Assembly (NCBI RefSeq): GCF_035610345.1
Contig: NZ_CP141214.1
Coordinates: 62,001 to 126,000 of the forward strand
DNA length: 64,000 bases
Direction of reading: 5' to 3'
DNA from: Sinorhizobium meliloti
Lineage (GTDB): Bacteria > Pseudomonadota > Alphaproteobacteria > Rhizobiales > Rhizobiaceae
Position numbers and translations under genes: made by a program. The number at the start of each line of letters is the position of its first letter. The first letter of the stretch is position 1. Under the pieces are notes generated by a model that searched no databases, had not been told where the DNA came from, and saw only the letters and a program-made list of their open reading frames with translations. This document shows, piece after piece, positions 36,121 to 44,951 of this stretch.

Positions 36121-36129
36121 GGCATACAA

Positions 36130-37053
36130 ATGGCGTTCTGGTTCAATTCCGATCGAGAGAGAGGGCGCATCTTCGCCGAAGCCTTCGCCCGCGACCTTCC
36201 CGATCTCCCCTTCATTATGGATTTGACGCAGGTTGATCCTGATGATGTCCGTTACGTCCTGACATGGACCTTACCGCCGGATCTCGACCGCTTCAAAAAT
36301 CTCGAAATCGTCTTTTCGATCGGTGCCGGCGTCGATCAATTCCGGATCGAGACTCTTCCGACTGAGGTCAAGCTCGTCCGGATGGTCGAAGACGGCATCG
36401 TGCGCATGATGCAGGAATATGTGACGTTTGCCGTATTATCGCTTCACCGCAATCTCAAGGCATATCTTGCGCAGCAGTCCGAAAGCAGATGGCAAGCCCT
36501 GCCCGCCCGGCAGGCGGCAGACCGCCGGATCGGCGTGCTCGGTCTCGGGATGCTCGGGCAAGCGGTCATCGAGCGGCTGACGCCATTCGGCTTTCCGCTG
36601 TCCGGGTGGAGCCGTTCCCCACGCCGGATCGACGGAGTGCGCTGTCATTATGGCGCCGAGTCGCTGCCGTCCTTTCTTGGGGAGACTGACATTCTGGTCT
36701 GCCTTCTCCCGCTCACGGGGGAGACCCGCGGCATTCTCGATGCGCAGCTCTTTGCGGCCCTTTCGCCCGGCGCATCGCTCGTTCATGTCGGTCGTGGCGC
36801 ACAGCTAGATCATGATGCCCTCATAGATGCGCTCGATAGGCATCAATTGTCCGGGGCGGTGATCGACGTCACCGAGCCGGAACCTCTGCCGCCCGAACAT
36901 CCGTTCTGGCGGCACCCCAAGATCATGCTCACGCCGCACATCGCCAGCGTGACACAGCCGGACACCGCGGCCCGTGCGGTCATCGAGAACGTCAAGCGCC
37001 ATCGCGCCGGCCTCGACCCGATCGGACTGGTCGATCGCAGCCGCGGGTACTGA
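36130..37053 (+). CDS. 2-hydroxyacid dehydrogenase (glyoxylate/hydroxypyruvate reductase A-like)
   Basis: A 307-residue D-2-hydroxyacid dehydrogenase of the GhrA type: VGAGVDQF-like IGAGVDQF near residue 64, Rossmann motif [13 protein letters not shown] (around 135), catalytic Arg in [14 protein letters not shown], Glu in DVTEPEPLP and His in [11 protein letters not shown]. Unlike the enzyme at 6526, the catalytic Glu is retained. It reduces glyoxylate, hydroxypyruvate or a similar 2-keto acid. It starts 9 bp after the deacylase gene and precedes the cupin gene, so it is operonic. Confidence 0.86.
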   Translation: MAFWFNSDRERGRIFAEAFARDLPDLPFIMDLTQVDPDDVRYVLTWTLPPDLDRFKNLEIVFSIGAGVDQFRIETLPTEVKLVRMVEDGIVRMMQEYVTFAVLSLHRNLKAYLAQQSESRWQALPARQAADRRIGVLGLGMLGQAVIERLTPFGFPLSGWSRSPRRIDGVRCHYGAESLPSFLGETDILVCLLPLTGETRGILDAQLFAALSPGASLVHVGRGAQLDHDALIDALDRHQLSGAVIDVTEPEPLPPEHPFWRHPKIMLTPHIASVTQPDTAARAVIENVKRHRAGLDPIGLVDRSRGY

Positions 37054-37080
37054 ACCACAGCAGGACAGCAAGGAGAAATC

Positions 37081-37434
37081 ATGTCCCTTCTCAAGACCAT
37101 CGACCCGAACAGCACAGAGGCCCCGCGCGAATCCAAACCGCTCCCCGAGCGGCTGATCTCTGGCGATCCCTCGTTCAAGACCTGGGCCCAGGATGTGGCG
37201 CGCGATGGGCTCGTCCATACCGGGGTCTGGGAAGCAACGCCGGGTCTCACCCGCTCGATCAAGGGCGAGACCTTCGAGTTCTGCCATATCCTTCAAGGCG
37301 TCGTTGAGCTCACACCGGATGAAGGCGAGCCGGTTAGATACAAAGCGGGCGACAGTTTTGTCATGAAGCCGGGCTTCACCGGGACTTGGCGCACCATCGA
37401 AACGGTCAGGAAGATCTATGTGACGGTGATGTAA
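37081..37434 (+). CDS. Cupin protein (DUF861-like)
   Basis: A 117-residue small cupin: GVWEATPGLTRSIKG, then EFCHILQGVVELTPDEGE and the motif-2 region YKAGDSFVMKPGFTGTWRTIE. The second motif lacks the metal-binding His usual in active cupins, as is common in this DUF861 branch (EutQ/ureidoglycolate-lyase-like). Proteins of this kind often sit beside PuuB-type oxidases and aldehyde dehydrogenases in polyamine or amino-acid operons. AAGGAGAAATC precedes the ATG. The biochemical role is unknown. Confidence 0.75.
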   Translation: MSLLKTIDPNSTEAPRESKPLPERLISGDPSFKTWAQDVARDGLVHTGVWEATPGLTRSIKGETFEFCHILQGVVELTPDEGEPVRYKAGDSFVMKPGFTGTWRTIETVRKIYVTVM

Positions 37435-37531
37435 CCGCACCGTCGACCACTTTTTATGAGGACCGCACGAGCCTGTTGAGTGGAATAGTAGGCCTCGTGT
37501 GGCCTCGCCAATATCATCCAAGGACACGGCC

Positions 37532-39007
37532 ATGGCTCTGAGCTTTGATCCAGACACAATTCAGTTGCCGAAAGGCCATTTCATCGGCGGGCGCTACATC
37601 GATGCCGGGGGTGGGTTGCCCATGCGCCGCCCCTCCGATGCCGTCGTCTATGCCGAGTGCCCCGTAGCCGATGACGGCCTTGTCGACGAAGCCGTATCCG
37701 CTGCCAAGACGGCGCTCCGCGAAAGCAGCTGGTCCACCCGCCGCCCGCGCGAACGCACCAATGCCATGCATCGCTGGGCGGACCTGATCGAGTCCGAAGG
37801 CGAAACCCTTGCCCGGCTGGAAGCCGTCTCCTCCACGCGCCCGATCGGCCAGCTCATTGGGGGCGATGTCGCGGTCACCGCCGAGCAGATACGCTTCTTC
37901 GCCGAATTCGCTGACAAGGAAGGCAGCGATCTCGTCCCGACCGATGACTCGTGCCTCGGCATGATCCTGACCGAGCCCTATGGCGTCGTCGGCGCTATCA
38001 CGCCGTGGAATTTTCCGCTCTCCATGGCGGGCTGGAAACTGGGGCCCGCACTTGCCGCTGGCAATGCCATTGTATTGAAGCCCTCGGAGATGACGCCGTT
38101 CTCGACGCTTTACCTCGCCGAACTAGCCGTTCGGGCCGGCATTCCGGCGGGCCTCATCAATATCGTGCTCGGCGACGGGCAGACCACCGGCCAGGCGATG
38201 ACCGGTCATCCGGATATCGCGAAAATCAGCTTCACCGGATCGACTGCGGCCGGGTCAGCCATCATGGCGAATATCGCGAGGACGGGCGTAAAGCCAATGA
38301 CGCTCGAGCTCGGCGGCAAAAGCCCGCAGATCGTCTTTGCCGATGCCGACCTGACGCTTGCCGCCAATGCCATCGCCAACAGCATCCTCGTCAATGCCGG
38401 CCAGGCCTGCGTCGCGGGTTCGCGCATCATCGTCGAGCAATCCGTAATGGAGCCGCTGATTGAGGCGATCTTGTCACAAATGGCGACAATCCGACCCGGC
38501 CCGACCTGGGACGAGACGAGCGACTATTCGCCGATCATTTCCGAGCGCCAGATCACCCGTATCGATGCCATCGTGCAGGCGGCGCGTCAGGCTGGAGCCG
38601 AATGCCTGGCCGGCGGCAAACGCCTCGAAACTGACGGCTATTTCTACGGCCCAACCCTGCTGTCGAACATCGACCAGACTTCCCCGGCCGTCACGGAGGA
38701 AATCTTCGGCCCAGTGCTGACTGTGCAGAGCTTCACGGATGAAGAGGAGGCCCTCGCACTCGCCGACCACCCGACATACGGGCTGGCGGCAGGACTTTTC
38801 ACTTGCGATCTCTCGCGTTCCATCCGCATGACGCGACGGCTGCAGGCCGGCACTGTTTGGGTCAATCGCTACAGCCGCTCCCGAGACCATATCCTGCCGA
38901 CCGGTGGCTACAAGCGTTCCGGCATCGGCAAGGATCTCGGCCGCGAAGCCTATCACGCCAACCGCAAGAGCAAGAGCGTGCTCATCAACCTCCAGGATCA
39001 CACATGA
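37532..39007 (+). CDS. Aldehyde dehydrogenase
   Basis: A 491-residue NAD(P)-dependent ALDH, only distantly related to the one at 31105. It has PWNFPLSMAGWKLGPALAAG, FTGSTAAG, catalytic Glu in LELGGKSPQ and Cys in NAGQACVAGSR. PuuC/betaine-aldehyde-like enzymes have this layout. The ATG at 37532 follows AAGGACACGGCC. The stop overlaps the next gene's ATG (ATGA), so translation is coupled to the isopropylmalate-type dehydrogenase. It probably oxidises the amino-aldehyde made by the FAD oxidase at 40192 (inference). Confidence 0.88.
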   Translation: MALSFDPDTIQLPKGHFIGGRYIDAGGGLPMRRPSDAVVYAECPVADDGLVDEAVSAAKTALRESSWSTRRPRERTNAMHRWADLIESEGETLARLEAVSSTRPIGQLIGGDVAVTAEQIRFFAEFADKEGSDLVPTDDSCLGMILTEPYGVVGAITPWNFPLSMAGWKLGPALAAGNAIVLKPSEMTPFSTLYLAELAVRAGIPAGLINIVLGDGQTTGQAMTGHPDIAKISFTGSTAAGSAIMANIARTGVKPMTLELGGKSPQIVFADADLTLAANAIANSILVNAGQACVAGSRIIVEQSVMEPLIEAILSQMATIRPGPTWDETSDYSPIISERQITRIDAIVQAARQAGAECLAGGKRLETDGYFYGPTLLSNIDQTSPAVTEEIFGPVLTVQSFTDEEEALALADHPTYGLAAGLFTCDLSRSIRMTRRLQAGTVWVNRYSRSRDHILPTGGYKRSGIGKDLGREAYHANRKSKSVLINLQDHT

Positions 39008-40047
39008 AAACCTACTCGATCGCGCTACTGCCGGGCGACGGCATCGGCAAGCCAGTCACTGAGGCCGCCTGGGACGTCCTCCAGGCGACCGCCAAGGCAT
39101 CGGGCATTACGCTTGAGGGGACGACCTTCCCGTGGTCCTGCGACTTCTACAAGCAAACAGGGGCCATGATGCCGGCAAACGGCATAGAAACGCTCAGACG
39201 CTTCGATGCCATCCTGCTTGGTGCCGTCGGCTGGCCGGCGGAGGTGCCGGATTCCGTGTCGCTGCACGGGCTGCTGTTGCCGATCCGCAAGGCCTTCACC
39301 CAATATGCCAATATCCGCCCGCACCGGCTCTTGCCCGGTGCCTCCGGCCCGCTGAAGAGCGACAACTTCGACATACTCTGCATCCGCGAGAATACCGAAG
39401 GCGAATATTCCGGCGCGGGCGGGCGCATTCATCAAGGAACGGCCGACGAGGTGGCTATAGAGACCGCCATCTTCACCCGCAAAGGCGTCGAACGCATCCT
39501 GCGCTTCGGTTTCGAGCAAGCGCGCGCGCGACGCGGCAAGCTGGCCTCGGTCACCAAATCCAATGCCCAAAGATATACCATGGTGTTCTGGGACGAGATG
39601 ACCCGGAGCCTAGCCGCTGAATATCGCGACGTCGAGGTGACGAGCTATCATATCGACGCGATGGCGGCGCGCATAGTCATGGCACCGGACACGCTCGACG
39701 TCGTCGTCGCTTCCAACCTGTTCGGCGATATCCTCACCGATCTCGGCGCCGCCATCCAGGGGGGGCTCGGCTTTGCGGCCTCGGCCAATATCAATCCCGA
39801 TCGCACCGCGCCTTCCATGTTCGAGCCGGTCCATGGCTCAGCGCCCGACATCGCGTATCTCGGTATCGCCAACCCGATCGCCGCCATCTGGTCGGGCGCG
39901 ATGATGCTCGACCATCTCGGCGAGCGTGCCGCCGCGGCGCGCGTCATGGCGGCGATCGAAGCGACGACGAAGGCCGGGATTGGCACCGTTCCCGGAAGGC
40001 ATATGACTGAGACGATTGCGAAGGCAGTGCTCGAACGTCTTCTCTGA
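39004..40047 (+). CDS. Tartrate dehydrogenase/isopropylmalate dehydrogenase-family enzyme
   Basis: A 347-residue beta-decarboxylating dehydrogenase. ALLPGDGIGKPVTEAAW opens the protein; substrate Arg residues lie in YANIRPHRL and CIRENTEGEYSG; Lys and metal Asp residues lie in VTKSNAQRY, VTSYHIDAMAAR and NLFGDILTDLGAAIQGGLG; and FEPVHGSAPDIA binds NAD. Tartrate dehydrogenases (TtuC type) and isopropylmalate dehydrogenases share this pattern, and outside leu operons it usually oxidises tartrate or D-malate. It overlaps the aldehyde dehydrogenase gene by 4 bp, which suggests that the acid formed there is a hydroxy-diacid or is converted into one. Confidence 0.82.
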   Translation: MKTYSIALLPGDGIGKPVTEAAWDVLQATAKASGITLEGTTFPWSCDFYKQTGAMMPANGIETLRRFDAILLGAVGWPAEVPDSVSLHGLLLPIRKAFTQYANIRPHRLLPGASGPLKSDNFDILCIRENTEGEYSGAGGRIHQGTADEVAIETAIFTRKGVERILRFGFEQARARRGKLASVTKSNAQRYTMVFWDEMTRSLAAEYRDVEVTSYHIDAMAARIVMAPDTLDVVVASNLFGDILTDLGAAIQGGLGFAASANINPDRTAPSMFEPVHGSAPDIAYLGIANPIAAIWSGAMMLDHLGERAAAARVMAAIEATTKAGIGTVPGRHMTETIAKAVLERLL

Positions 40048-40130
40048 GGAGCCGCTCGAGTGCTCAAGCGCCCTCAACTTGGCATTGAGCAGTATCCTTG
40101 TTTGAAGTGCTTCCATCTATTCCAACGGTG

Positions 40131-40162
40131 AAAAAGAAGGCGCGGATCGAGAGATCCGCGCC
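40131..40162 (-). terminator. Rho-independent terminator of the PuuB-like gene
   Basis: A perfect 10-bp stem (GGCGCGGATC / GATCCGCGCC, loop GAGA) at 40139-40162; on the minus strand it is followed by TTCTTTTT (40138-40131). It lies 30 bp after the stop of the leftward gene at 40192. Confidence 0.85.
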
Positions 40163-40191
40163 CCAATTGGCGGCAGGGGAGGAGGGCCGCC

Positions 40192-41469
40192 TTACTGAAA
40201 TCGGTCGAGGGTCTTGTAGTAGAGCCCGACCAGCGGCAGGAACCAGGGCTTGCCGAAATGGCCGGGCACAGCAGGCCATTCAAGGCCCTTGAGCGGGTTC
40301 CGGTCAGCCTTGCCCAGCATGGCGTCGGCCATGATTATCCCGAGATGCGTCGAGAGCTGTGCGCCATGGCCCGAATAGCCCATCGCATACCACACGCCGT
40401 CGACATAGCCCGCGCGGGGATAGCGGTCCTTGGTCATATCCACCAGGCCGCCCCAACAATAGTCGATCTCCACATGGGCAAGATGCGGGAAGATCTGGGC
40501 GAGGCTGGCGCGCAATATGGCGCCGCTCTTTGCGTCGGAGCGCTGGTCCGACGTCGCGGCAAAGCGGGCGCGCCCGCCGAAGATCAGCCGGTTGTCGGGC
40601 GACAGGCGGAAATAGTTGCCGATGTTCATCGAGGTGGTGCAGGTGCGGTTGCCCGGCATGGTGGCTGCCACTTCCGCCGAGGTCAAAGGCCGGGTCGCGA
40701 TGAGGAAACTGCCGACCGGGATGATGCGGCGCCGGAAATAGTTGAAGGAGGCCCCGGACGTATAGGCGCCGGTTGCGACTAGGACATGGTCGGCGGTCAC
40801 CTCACCTCGGGCCGTCTCCAGTCGGTGCTTCGGGCCCGATATGGTGTGGCGCGTCACATGGGCGTCTTCCAATATCGTCGCGCCATGCCGTGCTGCCGCC
40901 TTGGCCAATCCAACGACATATCGGCCCATATGCATCATCGCGCTCTTCTTCGAGAGCATTGCGCCATGGAAGGGAGAGCCGACCTCGGTCCTGAGATCAT
41001 CCGGCGTCAGCAGGGCGGTATCCGGATCGACCTCACGATGCACCGCTTCGAAATTGCGGGCGATCGCCTCGAAATGCTGAGGCTTTGAAGCGAGCTTCAG
41101 CTTCCCCGCGCGCCGGAAGTCGCAATCGATGGCTTCCTCAGCAACGATTTTCTCGATCGTATCGATGGAGTCGTCGAGAGCTCGATAAAGCGCCACCGCG
41201 CGTTCTTTTCCAAGCTCTGCCTTGGCGGCGATGAAGCTGTGGGCAAGCCCGTTGTTGAGATGCCCGCCGTTGCGGCCGGATGCACCCCATCCGATATGGT
41301 TCGCCTCCAGCACGGCCACGCGCGCGCCGGACTTCGCGAGCTGCCGTGCTGCGGCCAAGCCGGTGAAGCCGCCGCCGATCACGGCAACATCATAATGGCC
41401 TTCGACGGGGCCACCGCAGGCGCCTGCGAATTTCGGGGCGGTGTCGTGCCAGTAGGATTCGAACTTCAT
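40192..41469 (-). CDS. FAD-dependent oxidoreductase (gamma-glutamylputrescine oxidase/PuuB-like)
   Basis: A 425-residue DAO-family flavoprotein with the characteristic N-terminal aromatic segment (ESYWHDTAP), FAD motif VAVIGGGFTGLAAARQLAKSG (residue ~29), GASGRNGGHLNNGL and a C-terminal YAMGYSGHGAQLSTHLG that contacts FAD. PuuB-type enzymes deaminate gamma-glutamylputrescine and similar amines to aldehydes with release of ammonia and H2O2. The gene is convergent with the aldehyde dehydrogenase operon and divergent from the GNAT/aminotransferase genes across a 488-bp region. A strong terminator follows at 40131. Its aldehyde product would suit either aldehyde dehydrogenase of the island. Confidence 0.85.
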   Translation of the reverse strand: MKFESYWHDTAPKFAGACGGPVEGHYDVAVIGGGFTGLAAARQLAKSGARVAVLEANHIGWGASGRNGGHLNNGLAHSFIAAKAELGKERAVALYRALDDSIDTIEKIVAEEAIDCDFRRAGKLKLASKPQHFEAIARNFEAVHREVDPDTALLTPDDLRTEVGSPFHGAMLSKKSAMMHMGRYVVGLAKAAARHGATILEDAHVTRHTISGPKHRLETARGEVTADHVLVATGAYTSGASFNYFRRRIIPVGSFLIATRPLTSAEVAATMPGNRTCTTSMNIGNYFRLSPDNRLIFGGRARFAATSDQRSDAKSGAILRASLAQIFPHLAHVEIDYCWGGLVDMTKDRYPRAGYVDGVWYAMGYSGHGAQLSTHLGIIMADAMLGKADRNPLKGLEWPAVPGHFGKPWFLPLVGLYYKTLDRFQ

Positions 41470-41957
41470 CGCCTTGCTCCGCTAGAGGCCGACAACGCCG
41501 GAATGGTCTGCCATGCTCTTGATCACGACATAGCCGTTGATCGGCTCGCGTCTACGATCAAGTTTGTTCTGGAAAAGGAGTGCCGACATGAACATGGGAG
41601 GAGAACACTCCAGTAATTTAAGGTAGTGCATTTCGGTCGGTATCGTATCATCGAGTGGTCCTTGGTTATGCCGAGGCGCCTTCGATATAGGTAATTCTAC
41701 CGGGGCTATGCAGAGCAACTGGCCGCAGATGCCACTGTGCGAAGCAGAATCTTTCGTATTTCCTCGATATTTGGCAGAGAGTTGCGCCCGCCAGCCGTTG
41801 TGGCACCGAGCCATTCGAAGATTTGCTATCAGCATAAGATGCGGTGAGCGCTCGCCAACACGGTCAAAGATGTCGCCCGTCTCCGGTTGTCGGGACGATC
41901 TTCTTTTCAGGCGACGTTATTCTTCCCTGTGAAGAAGCAGGGATCCAGGTAATGCAT
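41470..41957. other. Divergent promoter region
   Basis: 488 bp between the PuuB-like gene and the GNAT gene, with no recognisable coding sequence. It contains the palindrome GCATAAGATGC (41832-41842) and a TTATGC half-site (41666-41671), resembling the repeat in front of the Lrp gene, so Lrp control is possible. Confidence 0.4.
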
Positions 41958-42782
41958 ATGACCCAACTCGACATCGTTCCGTTTGGTACCGAACATCTCG
42001 AAGGCGCGCTGGCGCTTTCGCGACAGGCCGGTTGGCCACACAGGCTGGAGGATTGGGAAACGGCACTTGCAATGAGCACAGGCGTCGTCGTGCTGGAGAA
42101 TGAAAAAGTCGTCGGCACTACACTCACAACAGTCTTCGGAGGCTGCGCCACGATAAATATGGTCATCGTTGCTGAAGCCATGCGCGGGCGTGGCCTCGGC
42201 CGCCGACTGATGGAAGCGGGTCTTGATGGTGCTCACGGAGTGCCATGCAGACTGGTTGCGACCCAGGAAGGCCTGCCGCTTTATGAGAAGATGGGCTTTC
42301 GCCAAGTTGGAGATATTCTGCAATGTCAGGGCATCTGTGCGGCCGTTGAAGCGCCGATCGATGTCGAATGGATGCAATCCGGCGATCTCCCGCAAATAGC
42401 TGCCCTGGACAGGGCAGCCTTCGGCGATGATCGCAGCAAGCTGATTTTCTATATGAAGGAAATCGGGCGGTTTGCGGTGATCCGGCGCGACGGACACGTC
42501 GCAGGTTTCTCGGCGACGCGCCCATTCGGCCGCGGTGAGGTCATCGGTCCCGTGGTGGCGGAGAATGCCGATGATGCCAAAAAGCTCATTTTGTTCCAAA
42601 TAGCGGCTCGAGGCGACAGATTTCTTCGCATCGACACACCCAAGGACTTGGGCTTGTCGCAGTGGTTGGCCGAACGTGGACTTATCCATGTCGGCGGAGC
42701 GACGGCAATGCAGCGCGGCGGCCAAGTCAATCCTTCTCCCCGTGTAAAAACCTTTGCCCTGGCCAATCAGGCTTTCGGCTGA
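41958..42782 (+). CDS. Two-domain GNAT acetyltransferase
   Basis: A 274-residue paralog of the protein at 22476-23351. The first GNAT domain has AGWPHRLEDWETA, the NMVIVAEAMRGRGLGRRLMEAG acetyl-CoA loop (shown here as the Q/RxxGxG/A motif) and YEKMGFRQVGD. The second domain includes TRPFGRGEVIGPVVAEN. Of two close ATGs, 41952 and 41958, the latter is better spaced from CCAGG. The gene is followed after 13 bp by a class III aminotransferase. Acetylation of an amino acid or diamine, reversed by the M20 deacylase at 34996, would be one coherent use, but this is inference. Confidence 0.82.
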   Translation: MTQLDIVPFGTEHLEGALALSRQAGWPHRLEDWETALAMSTGVVVLENEKVVGTTLTTVFGGCATINMVIVAEAMRGRGLGRRLMEAGLDGAHGVPCRLVATQEGLPLYEKMGFRQVGDILQCQGICAAVEAPIDVEWMQSGDLPQIAALDRAAFGDDRSKLIFYMKEIGRFAVIRRDGHVAGFSATRPFGRGEVIGPVVAENADDAKKLILFQIAARGDRFLRIDTPKDLGLSQWLAERGLIHVGGATAMQRGGQVNPSPRVKTFALANQAFG

Positions 42783-42795
42783 ATCGGAGACAAAG

Positions 42796-44169
42796 ATGCT
42801 CAGCAACTCCCTTATCGAACTCGACCGCGCCCATCTCGTACATCCGGTCGCCTCCTATCGTACCCACGAAAAGCTCGGCGTACGCGTCCTGTCCTCTGCT
42901 TCTGGTGCGACCGTGACCGACATGTCCGGGCGCCAGCTCATCGACGGTTTCGCGGGCCTCTGGTGCGTGAATGCCGGTTACGGTCATGACAGCATCGTCG
43001 AGGCTGCCGCGCGGCAGATGCGGGAACTGCCGTACGCTACCGCTTATTTTGGCCTCGGCGCCGAGCCGGGGATCCGTCTTGCCGCGGCGCTTGCCGAGCG
43101 GGCCCCTGGCGATCTCAATCATGTCTATTTCACCCTCGGCGGATCCGACGCGATCGACAGCACTGTCCGGTTCATCCGCTATTACTATCACGCCAAGGGT
43201 ACCCCGCAGAAAGACCAGTTCATATCGCTCGAACAGGGCTATCATGGCTCTTCGACGGTCGGCGCCGGGCTGACGGCTCTTCCGGCCTTCCATGCCGGCT
43301 TCGGCATCCCCTTCGACTGGCAGCACAAGATCCCCTCGCATTACGCTTACCGCAATCCCGTGGGCCCCGATCCGCAAGCGATCATCGCTGCCTCGAAACA
43401 GGCGTTGCGGCAGAAAGTGGAGGAGATCGGCGCGGAGCGGGTGGCGGCATTTTATGCTGAACCGATCCAGGGCTCGGGCGGCGTACTGGTGCCGCCCAGG
43501 GGCTGGATGAAGGCGATGCGCGACCTCTGCCACGAACTGGATATCCTGTTCATCGCCGACGAAGTGATCACCGGTTTCGGCCGCACCGGCCCGCTCTTCG
43601 CCTGCAGCGAAGACGAAGTCGTTCCCGATTTCCTGACAGTCGCCAAGGGCCTGACCTCGGGCTATGTGCCGATGGGCGCGGTCTTCATGACCGAGCGCGT
43701 GTATAGCACGATCGCAGACGGCGCTGGCACTTCCCTGGTGGGGCATGGCTATACCTATTCAGCCCACCCAGTGAGTGCCGCGGTGGCGCTCGAGGTTTTG
43801 CGCCTCTACGAGGGCGGGATTCTGGAAAATGGCCGCAAGGCCGGCAAGCGCCTAATGGAGGGGCTGCAGGGCCTTGCCGACCATCCGCTCGTAGGCGACA
43901 TCAGGGGCCGCGGCATGCTGGCGGCGATCGAGCTCGTCACCGACAAGACGAAGAAGACGCCGCTTCCGGCCACGGCCGAACCTTCCCGTCGGATTTTCGA
44001 CCGGGCGTGGGACAACGGCCTCATCATCCGCGCCTTCGGCAATGGCGTGCTGGGCTATGCGCCGCCGCTTTGTTGCACAGATGGCGATATCGATGCGATT
44101 GTCGCCCGCACCCGGAAGACACTCGACCAGACGCTGGAAGACAGTGACGTCAGGTTGGTCATGGCTTGA
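42796..44169 (+). CDS. Class III aminotransferase (omega-amino acid/polyamine:pyruvate type)
   Basis: A 457-residue PLP enzyme. Motifs: FAGLWCVNAGYGHDSI near the N-terminus, TLGGSDAIDSTVRFIR phosphate loop, IADEVITGFGRTG (Asp), Schiff-base Lys in VAKGLTSGYVPMGAV and HGYTYSAHPVSAAVALEVL. The sequence is typical of omega-amino acid-pyruvate, taurine and putrescine/GABA transaminases. CGGAGACAAAG precedes the ATG at 42796. It is co-oriented with the GNAT gene and convergent with the Lrp regulator. It transfers an omega-amino group to pyruvate, giving an aldehyde for the local aldehyde dehydrogenases. Confidence 0.88.
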   Translation: MLSNSLIELDRAHLVHPVASYRTHEKLGVRVLSSASGATVTDMSGRQLIDGFAGLWCVNAGYGHDSIVEAAARQMRELPYATAYFGLGAEPGIRLAAALAERAPGDLNHVYFTLGGSDAIDSTVRFIRYYYHAKGTPQKDQFISLEQGYHGSSTVGAGLTALPAFHAGFGIPFDWQHKIPSHYAYRNPVGPDPQAIIAASKQALRQKVEEIGAERVAAFYAEPIQGSGGVLVPPRGWMKAMRDLCHELDILFIADEVITGFGRTGPLFACSEDEVVPDFLTVAKGLTSGYVPMGAVFMTERVYSTIADGAGTSLVGHGYTYSAHPVSAAVALEVLRLYEGGILENGRKAGKRLMEGLQGLADHPLVGDIRGRGMLAAIELVTDKTKKTPLPATAEPSRRIFDRAWDNGLIIRAFGNGVLGYAPPLCCTDGDIDAIVARTRKTLDQTLEDSDVRLVMA

Positions 44170-44253
44170 TGCGGGAGCGAGTTGTTTACTTCCGGCAGCT
44201 CGGAAAAGCCTTGCTCGGGAGGCGCCACTCGAACTTTGCTGGCTTTTGCCGGC

Positions 44254-44730
44254 TCACAGGGGAAATAGGCTGGTCAGCGGCAGGTGCGATTTGACGATCG
44301 GCGATTTCAACACGACGTAACTGAAATATCGGTCGATGCCGATATCCATGTCGATGAGACGCTCCATGATCTCCTGATATTCGGCGATGCCGCTGGTGAC
44401 GAACTTGATCAGATAGTCGTACCCACCTGAAACCAGGTGGCATTCGATGACCGAGTCAATCTTTTCGGCAGTCGACAGGAAGCGTGCGAAATCAACCTGC
44501 CGGTGGTTCTTCAAGGTGATTTCGGTGAATACCGTTATAGTCTGACCGAGTTTGGCGGTGTTAATAAGGGCGGAATAGCCGTCGATATAGCCCTCCGACT
44601 GCAGTTTTTTCACCCGCATCAGACAAGGGCTCGGCGATAGATGAACTAATTCGGCGAGCTCGACATTGGTGATCCGGCCGTTCTTCTGCAATTCATAGAG
44701 AATCTTGATGTCGATGCGGTCGAGCTTCAC
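44254..44730 (-). CDS. Lrp/AsnC-family transcriptional regulator
   Basis: A 158-residue protein: N-terminal winged helix-turn-helix (IDIKILYELQKNGRITNVEL... LSPSPCLMRVKKLQ, residues 5-58), then the RAM ligand-binding domain (VSGGYDYLIKFVTSGIAEYQ). The start codon is GTG, with GGGAGA upstream. Lrp-type regulators sense amino acids and usually control adjacent divergent genes. Here the divergent gene is the FAD oxidoreductase at 44952, and the intergenic region carries TTATGC-N6-GCATAA. It likely activates or represses amino-acid catabolism of this island in response to the substrate. Confidence 0.9.
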   Translation of the reverse strand: MKLDRIDIKILYELQKNGRITNVELAELVHLSPSPCLMRVKKLQSEGYIDGYSALINTAKLGQTITVFTEITLKNHRQVDFARFLSTAEKIDSVIECHLVSGGYDYLIKFVTSGIAEYQEIMERLIDMDIGIDRYFSYVVLKSPIVKSHLPLTSLFPL

Positions 44731-44772
44731 GCGGTCTCCCCGGGGGCCGTTTCGGGCCCGCCTTTCAGCAGA

Positions 44773-44790
44773 TTATGCCAGAGAGCATAA
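44773..44790. promoter_or_regulatory. Candidate Lrp-family operator
   Basis: TTATGC-N6-GCATAA, a perfect interrupted palindrome 43 bp upstream of the Lrp start. A further GCATAA half-site lies 51 bp away (44836-44841), about five helical turns, which suits binding of an Lrp oligomer between the divergent genes. Confidence 0.5.
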
Positions 44791-44951
44791 CACAGCTTCC
44801 CACCTTGTCCATTTTCGCTTGGAAACATCCAGCCAGCATAAATGGTTATACTTGCCATCGATTGCAGAACATTATTCCGTTGAACGCTGGATTCAGCGCG
44901 CCACTTTGGCGGAGCCCGCAATAGTATGGATTTGCCTCAACGGAGATGACC

